6,052 nt of DNA from an uncultured Faecalibacterium sp. (lineage in GTDB: Bacteria; Bacillota; Clostridia; Oscillospirales; Ruminococcaceae). The notes beneath the pieces are model-generated. The model saw nothing but the letters and a program-made list of their open reading frames with translations. It searched no databases and was not told where the DNA came from. This document shows, in pieces, positions 1 to 6,052 of this stretch (within the stretch, counting starts at the first letter, position 1; every line of letters starts with the position of its first letter). The stretch is from positions 1 through 6,052 of the forward strand of contig CALDLZ010000018.1 of the NCBI GenBank assembly GCA_937915335.1. Direction: 5' to 3'. A program made the translations under genes and the position numbers.

Positions 1-13
1 GAAGCAAGATGGA

Positions 14-26
14 GGGGCGTTGCCCC
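14..26 (-). other. Short GC hairpin in the leader of the leftward transcript
   Basis: The minus strand reads GGGGCAACGCCCC: a perfect 5-bp stem with a 3-base loop, about 20-32 bases after the predicted start of the leftward transcript. No U-run follows, so it is not a terminator as seen. It may be part of a structured 5' leader that continues beyond the window. I do not recognise a known riboswitch class. Confidence 0.35.
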
Positions 27-52
27 GACAAGCTCCGTGGGATTTGTGACAG

Positions 53-81
53 AGAATATCATGGTTCGCAGGGGACGTCAA
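53..81 (-). promoter_or_regulatory. Sigma-A type promoter firing leftward out of the window
   Basis: The minus strand carries TTGACG (81-76; five of six matches to the -35 consensus), a 17-base spacer, and TATTCT (58-53; four of six matches to -10). A TGA directly before the -10 supplies the extended -10 TGn element. Transcription would start near base 46 and run off the left edge, so the gene it serves is outside the window. It lies about 100 bases beyond the small ORF's stop, in AT-rich DNA free of genes. Confidence 0.65.
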
Positions 82-102
82 GATGGTTTTGCAAAATTTA
101 TT

Positions 103-118
103 GTGATAAAGTGATAGA
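103..118. repeat. Short tandem direct repeat, GTGATAAA/GTGATAGA
   Basis: Two copies of an 8-base unit (GTGATAAA at 103-110, GTGATAGA at 111-118) lie in AT-rich noncoding DNA. They are about 20-40 bases upstream of the -35 box of the leftward promoter. The position suits an activator half-site pair, but an 8-base repeat in AT-rich sequence can arise by chance. Confidence 0.3.
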
Positions 119-180
119 AGTCTTACTATTTTGTCTAAATTGAAACATACTCGGCTTTTTGTATTGATGAAGTATCTATT

Positions 181-375
181 TTATGCTGCGGCACCTGCTT
201 GCGGCTTCATCACATTTTCTGTATCCGAAACAGCCTGACGGTAAGCATTTACGGCATTGATATATTGTTCAACTAGCTGGGGATAGGCCTCTGCACCGGG
301 TGAAGTTTTTCGCAGCACGGCTTCCACCGCGCACAGAGCAATTTTGGCGACATTCAGAGTGATTTGATTTTTCAT
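181..375 (-). CDS. Small hypothetical protein, 64 residues
   Basis: Not recognised as any known family. The frame runs from an ATG with a strong Shine-Dalgarno (GGAGG, 9 bases upstream) to TAA at 181. The predicted protein begins MKNQITLNVAKIALCAVEAV, has one Lys/Arg-containing turn (LRKTSPGAEA, 21-30), a second likely helix (YPQLVEQYINAVNAYRQAV, 31-49), and an Ala-rich tail ending QAGAAA. The residue pattern suggests two amphipathic helices. There is no clear signal peptide, and residues 9-20 are too short and mixed to be called a membrane span with confidence. It has one Cys (residue 14). It lies in the same direction as the operon but beyond the kinase terminator, so it is probably a separate transcript or expressed by read-through. 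A real but uncharacterised small gene is the best reading; chance coding is less likely given the ribosome site. Confidence 0.65.
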   Translation of the reverse strand: MKNQITLNVAKIALCAVEAVLRKTSPGAEAYPQLVEQYINAVNAYRQAVSDTENVMKPQAGAAA

Positions 376-384
376 GGCGGTATT

Positions 385-390
385 CCTCCG
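385..390 (-). promoter_or_regulatory. Ribosome binding site of the 64-residue ORF
   Basis: The minus strand reads CGGAGG, ending 9 bases before the ATG at 375. The strength and spacing of this site are the main reason for treating the short downstream frame as a real gene. Confidence 0.7.
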
Positions 391-406
391 TTTATTTTTC
401 TGAAAA

Positions 407-415
407 AGGATACCA
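407..415 (-). promoter_or_regulatory. Possible extended -10 promoter for the small ORF
   Basis: The minus strand reads TGG-TATCCT: an extended -10 TGn motif followed by a hexamer matching TATAAT at four of six positions. It sits just after the kinase terminator and would give a leader of about 25 bases before the small ORF. No convincing -35 box lies 16-18 bases upstream, where the terminator stem occupies the sequence. This is therefore a weak call, based mainly on position and the TGn motif. Confidence 0.28.
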
Positions 416-423
416 CAGTACCT

Positions 424-445
424 AAAAAAGAGAACGGAAGTTCTC
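424..445 (-). terminator. Intrinsic terminator after the sensor kinase gene
   Basis: In the minus-strand RNA, GAGAAC (445-440) and GUUCUC (435-430) form a 6-bp stem closed by the four-base loop UUCC. Six U residues (429-424) follow at once. It lies 26 bases after the kinase stop codon and is the natural end of the transporter-GH115-kinase transcript. The stem is short, so termination may be incomplete. Confidence 0.75.
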
Positions 446-471
446 GCTCTCTTTCTTGGAAAAAACAGACA

Positions 472-2244
472 TTATTCGTTTGTGTGAGTCGTTTGTGTTT
501 TCAGTTCCTCCTGCCGTAGCACAATTTTGACAGTGGTTCCGCTTTCATCGCTGTCAAAATCGAACACGAAATTCTCGTACAGCATGGAAAGCCGCTCGTA
601 GATGTTTTTCAGGCCGATGCCGTGGCCCTGCGGCTTGACGGTAAAGGTGCGGATCTCGGCCAGCCGCTCCGTGGCAATGGGAGCACCGGTGTTGTGCACG
701 ATGAGGGTGAGGGCGCCGCCGTCGGCCTGTGCGGTCACATGAATCTCGCACACCTCGTCGCTGTCCTCCACGCCGTAGTGGATGGCATTTTCCACAAGCG
801 GCTGCAGGGTGAAGTGAGGCAGATACCATTGTTCCAGCTCCCCGGAAGAGGTCAGCGTGAAGTGAGCACGGCTCTTGTAGCGCAGCTGCTGGATGGCAAT
901 GTAGCTGTTCGCCAGCTGCACATCGGCGGCGGCGGTGGAGTTCTGGCGCGGGCTGAGGGCGGCACGGAGAATATCGCCCAAACTGACGATCATCTTGCAG
1001 GCATCCTCCCGGTTGCCCGCTTTCACAAGCCAGTTCAGCGTGCCCAGCGTATTGTACAGGAAGTGCGGATTGATCTGCGCTTGCAGCATCTTGTAACGGG
1101 TTTCCTGCAACAAAATCTGCTTCTCGTAGTTTTCGTGGATCAGCGTGTCGATCTTGCCCAGCATGGAGTCAAACTCCCGGGTCAAAGTGCCGATCTCATC
1201 CGCCGCCGGGTCAGCAGGCAGCATGGCACGGGCTGCGGCGAAGTTACCCTCCTGCTGGTCTACGGTCTGCACCGCCTCGCTCAGAGTATGGATGGGCTTT
1301 GTGACGAGCCGCGCCATGTGGAGCAGCACCCACGCAAACAGCACCAGAATCGCACACTCGCCAAAAATCAGCGCATTGCGGGCCGTGTTGATCTGGCCGT
1401 AAATTTCGTGGTAATCAAACACGCTGCACAGCCTCAGTCCGGTGAGGGAGCTGGTCAGCCAACAGACAAAATATTTTTTTCCGCCAAGGGTCGTGATTTG
1501 ATAGCCCTGCGTGCTATCCGACAGCGGCAGCGTCGCCGCCGCTTCCTCGCCGCTGTGGTAGACAAGCTGTGCGCCGTTGTAGAGATACAGCTCGGACGGC
1601 TTGCTGGACAGGCTGTGGATCTCGCCGTCCAGCAAATTGCCCACATCCAGCGCCACCACAATGGTCCCCAGCTTTTTCAGGCTCATATCCTGACTGCGCA
1701 GGATGCGCCGCCCGCAGAGGATATACGGATAATCCCCACTGTTGGAAGCCATTATCGCAAAGCCGCCGGGCGTTGCGTTCAGAGCCATTTCCAGTGCGGT
1801 CAGCCGGGACGCACCGGGGTCTGGCATATCCTGCCCGATGGTCAGCGTATGGCCGTAAAGGTCGGTGTATTGCAGGCTGCTGATCTGCCGATCCTGATAG
1901 ATTTTTTCCAGCAGCAGCGACCGCACCGCCGTGAGCAGATAATAATAGCTGGCCTTTTCCGGGTCTGCATCGGCAAGGGCGTTCAGCTGCTGCTGAATAT
2001 TGGTGTCCACCGCAATGCTGCGGGTCAGGGTGTCGATGTTCTGAATGTCATCATCCACCCGCTGCACAAAGAAGTCCAGCTCCTGCAAGGATTTCTCATA
2101 GAACTTTTCCTCAAACACCGAAAGGCCCAGATGTAGCGCACCGATCATCAGTGCACCGCTGAGCAGGGTCAGTACCGCAAAGATACTGACAAATTTCTGT
2201 GCCAAAGGCAGGTCGAGAAACTTTCGTTTTGCACGCTGGAACAT
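472..2244 (-). CDS. YesM-like membrane sensor histidine kinase
   Basis: A 590-residue two-component kinase of the YesM/LytS-like class (His_kinase plus HATPase_c), which typically controls carbohydrate-use genes in Firmicutes. Order: short cytoplasmic tail; membrane helix about 17-40; extracellular region about 41-288, probably a double-Cache sensor (compare YTDLYGHTLTIG, 126-137, and LGTIVVALDVGNLLD, 192-206); second helix about 290-312; HAMP about 311-370 with DEIGTLTREFDSM; a coiled linker; the H-box LQAQINPHFLYNTL with the likely phospho-acceptor His394; ATP-binding N-box PLVENAIHYG (Asn486); and G-box GHGIGLKNIYERL (540-552). The usual aspartate of the DxG box appears replaced in VHNTG (516-520), a variation that may be tolerated in this class. 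An AGAGG site lies 8 bases before the start. It sits 19 bp after GH115 and before an operon-closing terminator. No response regulator gene adjoins it on this side. Confidence 0.94.
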   Translation of the reverse strand: MFQRAKRKFLDLPLAQKFVSIFAVLTLLSGALMIGALHLGLSVFEEKFYEKSLQELDFFVQRVDDDIQNIDTLTRSIAVDTNIQQQLNALADADPEKASYYYLLTAVRSLLLEKIYQDRQISSLQYTDLYGHTLTIGQDMPDPGASRLTALEMALNATPGGFAIMASNSGDYPYILCGRRILRSQDMSLKKLGTIVVALDVGNLLDGEIHSLSSKPSELYLYNGAQLVYHSGEEAAATLPLSDSTQGYQITTLGGKKYFVCWLTSSLTGLRLCSVFDYHEIYGQINTARNALIFGECAILVLFAWVLLHMARLVTKPIHTLSEAVQTVDQQEGNFAAARAMLPADPAADEIGTLTREFDSMLGKIDTLIHENYEKQILLQETRYKMLQAQINPHFLYNTLGTLNWLVKAGNREDACKMIVSLGDILRAALSPRQNSTAAADVQLANSYIAIQQLRYKSRAHFTLTSSGELEQWYLPHFTLQPLVENAIHYGVEDSDEVCEIHVTAQADGGALTLIVHNTGAPIATERLAEIRTFTVKPQGHGIGLKNIYERLSMLYENFVFDFDSDESGTTVKIVLRQEELKTQTTHTNE

Positions 2245-2263
2245 AAAGGTTTCCTCTTTCTGC

Positions 2264-4267
2264 TTACTCGCCCCAGCGTTGTTCCATCAGCCGCCAGAGG
2301 GTGTCATCGTCCGGGTGGTTGTCGGTGTTCAGGATCAGCATGATGCGGCGGTCCTGCTCGCTGTCGCCGAACTCCCGCATCCACTCGTAGTAATGAGGGC
2401 CTTCGCCGAGAGTGCGGGCAAAGCTCATCAGATAGCCGCAGACCTGTGCCGACTGCTTAACATCAGTTTGACACTCATTCGCATAAAAGTCAATCCATTT
2501 TCCGTGTTCACGGCTGCGCATGGCATTGTTGGCGGCAGTGTAGGCATTTTTTGCCCGGCCTGCCTGATAAAAACAGTGTTTCCAATCGCCCACAAACCCG
2601 GCTTCCAGTGCTGCACAGACTGCTGCACTGCCCCGTGCCCAAAGCGCATAGAGTTGAGCCTGCATCAACAGTGTATCCTGAAAAAGCGTTCGTGCCGCGC
2701 CGGTCATGGTGGCCGCGGCGGCTTCGCACTGACGGAGATACGGCTCGTAGCTCTGCATTGCTTCCCGGTACTTTTCTCCGCACCATGCCGCCTGTCCGCT
2801 CAGAGCCGGGCGGTCGCACAGCCACTGCAAGTCCTCGCTGGGCTGAGTGCGGTCACGAAGGAACTGGGAGATCAGCATCCGGGGCACATGATTATAGAAC
2901 TGGTCGCCTGCGTGGTCATCCGGGTGGTCGCCGTAGGCGATCGCATGGTCGGCATACCCGGCAAGGCACTTTGCAACGGTCAGTTCATTGGCCTTGCCAT
3001 AATAGGCTTGTGCGTAGGCGATTCGATGGCCCTCCGGGTCGGCCGCGCCGGTCTGCCAGAGCTGGGCGATGTAGTCCAGCAGATAGGCGTGGGGCTTGAC
3101 GTTGGAACAGTTGATGAGCCAGTAATCATCCACGCCATGTGCCAAAGCGTTTTTCAATTCCTCACAGACAAACTCGGTGCTGTTGGGCAGCATGGTAATA
3201 TGACTGGCCGCCTGCAAATCGTAGAAAGAAGCATGGTAATACAGGCCATGCGCGCCGGCGTCGCCCTGCGGCAGAGCGGTCACACGGGGGTTGCTGTTTC
3301 CCTGGCGGCGGCTCACCATTTTGCCGTAACCGTTGTCCGCCCAGATCTTGATAACATCTTCCGGCAGGTCAAGAAAACCCTGCTGGTAAAGTTCCATCGT
3401 CTCGCCGTAGAGGTTGGTGCAGCAGATGGCGTTCGGGTCGTTCTGCTTGACCAGATCATACTGTTCCCGGATGAGGGAGGAAATCAATGCACCACGCTTT
3501 TCGGGCGTGTCGTACTGCGAATCGTCCTCCCAGAAGGGTTTATCCCCCTGCCCCCGAAAGCCGATGTTCCAGATGGTCGGTGTGGCTTTCTGGGCGTTGA
3601 TGGCATCCTGCCAGAGGGCACGGAATTTTTCTGGGTACAGGCTGAACTTGGGTTCCAGCTCCGGGTAGGCCTGCACGAACATCTTTGCCCCCAGCGGCTC
3701 GGCATGGTGATGGGTTATGATAAGGCCCATGTCGGCGGCGAGGTCGTGGTAGCGGTGGCCGTTCTCACCCGTGCCGGGAATCACCAGATTGCCGCCCAGA
3801 CGCAGCAGGGTCTCAAAGACCATCACAAAGGGCATCTCGCTGCGGCGTTCCACTTTCCAATGAGAGATGAGCGTTTCATCATTGACGAACCAGCCGCGAT
3901 ACCGCACCCGCGCGGGTTTGCTCTCGTAGGTGAAATTCTGCGGCACAGTCACGGTTTCTGTTTGGGCGAACTTCTGGTCATTCCAGAACCAAAACGGCTG
4001 CACACCCAAAAAGTGTTTGCTGATTTCAAACAGGCCATACACAAAGCCAAGTGGGTCGGCGGCGGTGAGCAGAAGCTCATTGCCGTGTGCCTGCAAACAG
4101 AAACACTCCGGCTGCAAGTCGCTGTCTTTGGCAAGGCGGATGCTGTCACCGGGTGTTTCGGTCTCGGAAAAGACCGCTTTCTTATCCCGGTTCAGTGCGG
4201 AAACGGCATATTGGACGGGTTTGGATTGCTCACAGGAAATAATCTGACTGTTTCGGTTGAGAATCAT
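2264..4267 (-). CDS. GH115 family glycoside hydrolase, probable alpha-glucuronidase, cytoplasmic
   Basis: GH115 enzymes characterised so far remove alpha-1,2-linked (4-O-methyl)glucuronic acid from xylan and xylo-oligosaccharides. From the 4267 start the protein has 667 residues. Residues 1-115 resemble the alpha-glucuronidase N-terminal domain (DPLGFVYGLFEIS, 71-83; GVQPFWFWND, 88-97). The barrel carries the family landmarks YRGWFVNDE (123-131), HHHAEP (186-191), GFRGQGD (236-242), IWADNGYG (308-315), YYHASF (343-348) and INCSNVKPHAY (385-395). Residues from about 400 to 640 look like the helical domain. The protein then ends, so the C-terminal beta-sandwich domain present in many 800-1000-residue members seems absent. 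There is no signal peptide, which suggests action on imported oligosaccharides. It is preceded by the transporter genes and an intra-operon terminator, and followed 19 bp later by a sensor kinase. Family assignment is firm from motifs; the exact substrate is inferred, and another glucuronidated glycan is possible. Confidence 0.9.
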   Translation of the reverse strand: MILNRNSQIISCEQSKPVQYAVSALNRDKKAVFSETETPGDSIRLAKDSDLQPECFCLQAHGNELLLTAADPLGFVYGLFEISKHFLGVQPFWFWNDQKFAQTETVTVPQNFTYESKPARVRYRGWFVNDETLISHWKVERRSEMPFVMVFETLLRLGGNLVIPGTGENGHRYHDLAADMGLIITHHHAEPLGAKMFVQAYPELEPKFSLYPEKFRALWQDAINAQKATPTIWNIGFRGQGDKPFWEDDSQYDTPEKRGALISSLIREQYDLVKQNDPNAICCTNLYGETMELYQQGFLDLPEDVIKIWADNGYGKMVSRRQGNSNPRVTALPQGDAGAHGLYYHASFYDLQAASHITMLPNSTEFVCEELKNALAHGVDDYWLINCSNVKPHAYLLDYIAQLWQTGAADPEGHRIAYAQAYYGKANELTVAKCLAGYADHAIAYGDHPDDHAGDQFYNHVPRMLISQFLRDRTQPSEDLQWLCDRPALSGQAAWCGEKYREAMQSYEPYLRQCEAAAATMTGAARTLFQDTLLMQAQLYALWARGSAAVCAALEAGFVGDWKHCFYQAGRAKNAYTAANNAMRSREHGKWIDFYANECQTDVKQSAQVCGYLMSFARTLGEGPHYYEWMREFGDSEQDRRIMLILNTDNHPDDDTLWRLMEQRWGE

Positions 4268-4274
4268 AGATGTA

Positions 4275-4282
4275 CCCCTCTT
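4275..4282 (-). promoter_or_regulatory. Ribosome binding site that sets the GH115 start
   Basis: The minus strand carries AAGAGGGG, 7 bases before the ATG at 4267. A longer in-frame reading from an ATG at 4369 would overlap the end of the permease gene and run through the terminator hairpin. It would also add 34 residues with no family resemblance, so the 4267 start is preferred. Confidence 0.8.
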
Positions 4283-4284
4283 TT

Positions 4285-4318
4285 GAAAAAAGGCACTGTA
4301 CGCGCCGCACAGTGCCTT
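4285..4318 (-). terminator. Intrinsic terminator inside the operon, between permease and GH115 genes
   Basis: In the minus-strand transcript, AAGGCACTGT (4318-4309) pairs perfectly with ACAGUGCCUU (4299-4290) around a 9-base loop. The descending arm runs into six consecutive U residues (4291-4286), two of which can also extend the stem. The hairpin starts 13 bases after the permease stop codon and ends about 18 bases before the GH115 start. There is no room for a new promoter between the hairpin and the GH115 ATG, so GH115 and the kinase must be reached by read-through or from a promoter inside the permease gene. The likely effect is step-down expression (more transporter than enzyme and kinase) or 3'-end protection of the transporter mRNA. 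Confidence 0.85.
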
Positions 4319-4331
4319 GATAAAGTTTGAT

Positions 4332-5183
4332 TTAACCCTTGATACCGTCGGTGGCGATGCCCTCGACAATGTACTTCTGGAAAATGATAAACACGATGAT
4401 GACCGGCAGCAGCGATACCACCGACATGGCGAACAGACCGCCGTAGTTGTTGTAGCTGTTGGGGTCAGTGTAGAGCTTCAGAGCCAGCGGAATGGTATAA
4501 TTCTTCGGGCTGGACACAAAGATCAGCGGCTGGAAGAAGTCCTGCCAGATCCAGTAGAATGCGAAGATGGCCGCAGTCACGATAGCCGGTTTGACGATGG
4601 GAATCATGATCTTGAACAGAATGCCGGGCTTGGAACAGCCATCCAGCATGGCAGCTTCGTCCAGATCACGGGGAATGCCGCGCATATACTGGGCGATCAG
4701 GAAGATGAAGAAGCCGTATCCGAATACCCACGGCAGGGTCATGGATACCAGCGTGTCCGACAGGCCCAGCTTTTTCAGGATGATGTACTGGGGAACGACC
4801 ATGACCTGCGAGGGGATCATCATGGTCATAACGATGCAGCCGAACCAAAAGTTCGCGCCCTTGAATTTCAGGCGGGAGACAGCGTATGCTGCCAGCAGGG
4901 AGCAGAAGATGGTACCGGTGACGGATACGACGGTAACGATGACACTGTTCAGGGTGAACCGCCAGAACGGAACGCCTGCAATACCCTGCCAACCGGAAAG
5001 GTAGTTTGTAAGAGCATCCCACTTTTCCGGGATGAGCGACCATGCGTTGTGGAACATGGTGTCGTTGGACTTGAAGGAACTCATGAGCAGCCACAGAAGC
5101 GGGTAGACCATGATGAAACCCAGCAGGCAGGAGAAGATGTGGAAGAACACCGACTGTGCCTTGGAACTTTTCTGACCAACCAT
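4332..5183 (-). CDS. Carbohydrate ABC transporter permease, CUT1 family (UgpE/AraQ/MalG type)
   Basis: Second membrane subunit of the sugar importer, forming a heterodimer with the preceding permease. The 283 residues match the family's usual length of about 270-300. Six hydrophobic segments can be seen, near residues 13-35, 78-101, 112-132, 146-167, 199-222 and 252-272. The ATPase-docking EAA loop is DEAAMLDGCSKPGILFKIMIP (175-195, with E176, A177, A178 and G182). The C-terminus QKYIVEGIATDGIKG is the signature ending of MalG-like subunits. The start at 5183 is supported by a full AAGGAGG site 7 bases upstream. The 12-bp gap to the preceding gene implies co-transcription and probably translational coupling. 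No ATP-binding subunit is visible; in many Firmicutes a shared MsmX/UgpC-type ATPase, encoded elsewhere, serves such transporters. A strong hairpin terminator follows the stop. Confidence 0.96.
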   Translation of the reverse strand: MVGQKSSKAQSVFFHIFSCLLGFIMVYPLLWLLMSSFKSNDTMFHNAWSLIPEKWDALTNYLSGWQGIAGVPFWRFTLNSVIVTVVSVTGTIFCSLLAAYAVSRLKFKGANFWFGCIVMTMMIPSQVMVVPQYIILKKLGLSDTLVSMTLPWVFGYGFFIFLIAQYMRGIPRDLDEAAMLDGCSKPGILFKIMIPIVKPAIVTAAIFAFYWIWQDFFQPLIFVSSPKNYTIPLALKLYTDPNSYNNYGGLFAMSVVSLLPVIIVFIIFQKYIVEGIATDGIKG

Positions 5184-5190
5184 TTTTCTT

Positions 5191-5198
5191 CCTCCTTA
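5191..5198 (-). promoter_or_regulatory. Ribosome binding site overlapping the upstream stop codon
   Basis: On the minus strand the sequence reads TAAGGAGG: the stop codon of the first permease (5198-5196) runs straight into a consensus Shine-Dalgarno that ends 7 bases before the ATG at 5183. This fixes the second permease's start. It suggests that ribosomes finishing the first subunit re-initiate on the second, keeping the two subunits in balance. Confidence 0.85.
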
Positions 5199-6052
5199 AC
5201 CTTCGTAGTGGACCCAAGCCTTCTGGCTCTTGAACAGGATGGCCGTCATAATGCCGATGAGGGCGACCAGGATCCATGCCAGTGCGCAGGAATAGCCCAT
5301 GTGGAAGTTTGCAAATGCCGAGCGGTACAGGTACAGCACATAGGTCAGTGTGCTGTTCATGGGGCCGCCATCGGTGATAACGTAGCTCTCGGTAAACACG
5401 CGGAAGCCGGTGATGATCTGCTGGATGAGGTTGAAGAAGATGGTAGGGGTCAGCATCGGCATGGTGATCTTCCAGAACTGCTGCAGTTTGGATGCACCGT
5501 CCAGCGAAGCGGATTCATACAGGGAGTTGGGAATCTGCTTCAGACCAGACAGGAATACCAGCATACAGGAGCCGAACTGCCACACGCCCATCAGCACGAT
5601 AACGAACAATGCAGTCTTGGGGTTGCCCAGCAGGGAGTATTTCTGCTCGATGCCCAGCGCGGACAGCAGACTCATGAGCACGCCTTTGTTGCCGAACACC
5701 TGCTTCCAGACCACGGAGACGGCGATGGAGCCGCCGACGATGGACGGGATGTAGTACAGCACACGGTAGAAAGCCATGCCCATGTGCTTCTTGTTCAGCA
5801 GGGTGGCCACGAACAGCGCAAAGGCCAGACGAAGCGGAACCATGATAAAAACGTAACTAAAGGTGACCACAAGGGCTTTGCGGAACATTTTGTCTGTGGT
5901 GAAGATGTTGATGTAGTTCTGCAAGCCAACCCAGTTCGGAGCAGACAGCAGGTTATAATCCGTAAACGAGTAGTAGATGGACATGGCAGCGGGGATGACA
6001 TACATGAAGATGAATCCGAACAGCCACGGAGCCAGCAGCAGATAGCCGACCT
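5196..6052 (-). CDS. Carbohydrate ABC transporter permease, CUT1 family (UgpA/LplB/MalF type), 5' end cut by window edge
   Basis: This is one of the two membrane subunits of a binding-protein-dependent sugar importer. The frame stays open to the right edge. Upstream of the Met at 6005 it encodes VGYLLLAPWLFGFIF, the typical first membrane helix of this family, so that Met is internal and the true start lies outside the window. About 284 residues are visible against a usual 290-310, so only a short N-terminus is missing. The helix is followed by the family-typical YYSFTDYNL stretch. Further hydrophobic segments lie near residues 43-70, 80-101, 130-155, 185-203 and 237-258, counting from that internal Met. 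The cytoplasmic EAA loop that contacts the ATPase is ESASLDGASKLQQFWKITMP (bases 5516 down to about 5457). The stop TAA overlaps the Shine-Dalgarno of the next permease. The imported sugar cannot be read from the sequence; GH115 downstream suggests a glucuronic-acid-decorated oligosaccharide. Confidence 0.95.
   Translation of the reverse strand, partial: VGYLLLAPWLFGFIFMYVIPAAMSIYYSFTDYNLLSAPNWVGLQNYINIFTTDKMFRKALVVTFSYVFIMVPLRLAFALFVATLLNKKHMGMAFYRVLYYIPSIVGGSIAVSVVWKQVFGNKGVLMSLLSALGIEQKYSLLGNPKTALFVIVLMGVWQFGSCMLVFLSGLKQIPNSLYESASLDGASKLQQFWKITMPMLTPTIFFNLIQQIITGFRVFTESYVITDGGPMNSTLTYVLYLYRSAFANFHMGYSCALAWILVALIGIMTAILFKSQKAWVHYEG

Noticed and set aside
103..118. GTGATA repeats considered as the start of a CRISPR or iteron array.
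   Set aside because: There are only two adjacent 8-base copies, with no spacers and no further units nearby.
147..175. Inverted repeat ATACT/AGTAT considered as a terminator for the small ORF.
   Set aside because: The stem has only 5 mostly A-T pairs with a 19-base loop and is not followed by a U-run on the minus strand.
622..2136. Long open frame of 504 codons on the plus strand.
   Set aside because: It lies wholly antisense to the kinase, which has clear family motifs throughout. The translation has no recognisable domain and is rich in Gln, His, Arg and Val, as expected of an antisense shadow in GC-biased coding DNA.
2279..4330. Open frame of 683 codons on the plus strand.
   Set aside because: It is antisense to GH115 over nearly its whole length, and its translation shows no family motifs. 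The length is explained by the codon bias of the opposite strand.
4268..4369. N-terminal extension of the GH115 protein to an ATG at 4369.
   Set aside because: It overlaps the permease C-terminus and runs through the terminator stem, while a good ribosome site directly precedes the ATG at 4267.
1..6052. Mobile element, tRNA or rRNA genes, CRISPR array or phage-related genes.
   Set aside because: I saw no transposase or integrase motifs, no long terminal inverted repeats, no cloverleaf and no regular repeat array. The genes form an ordinary metabolic operon of even style.

Overview
The window reads as part of one carbohydrate-uptake and breakdown operon, transcribed entirely from the minus strand (right to left). 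Its composition is fairly GC-rich and the coding density is high. Strong Shine-Dalgarno sites, a CUT1-type sugar ABC transporter and a YesM-type sensor kinase point to a Gram-positive Clostridia gut bacterium. A Faecalibacterium-like member of the Oscillospiraceae would fit well. That placement is inference from gene content and style, not a database match.

Layout in the direction of transcription: (1) 6052-5196, a CUT1 sugar permease of the UgpA/LplB/MalF type, whose 5' end lies beyond the window edge. (2) 5183-4332, its partner permease of the UgpE/AraQ/MalG type, 12 bp downstream. (3) 4318-4285, an intrinsic terminator hairpin inside the operon. (4) 4267-2264, a 667-residue glycoside hydrolase of family GH115, without a signal peptide. 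(5) 2244-472, a YesM-like sensor histidine kinase 19 bp further on. (6) 445-424, an intrinsic terminator closing the operon. (7) 375-181, a 64-residue small protein of unknown function with its own ribosome binding site. (8) 180-1, a noncoding stretch holding a near-consensus sigma-A promoter that fires leftward out of the window.

Working model: the permease pair, with a substrate-binding protein and an ATPase that are not visible here, imports an oligosaccharide. The GH115 enzyme then works on it in the cytoplasm, probably removing alpha-1,2-linked (4-O-methyl)glucuronic acid as from glucuronoxylo-oligosaccharides. The kinase would sense an extracellular ligand through its large loop and signal to a response regulator not seen here. 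The substrate assignment rests on what is known of GH115 and is unproven for this compact version. The least explained parts are the small ORF, the mid-operon terminator and the kinase's missing regulator partner.
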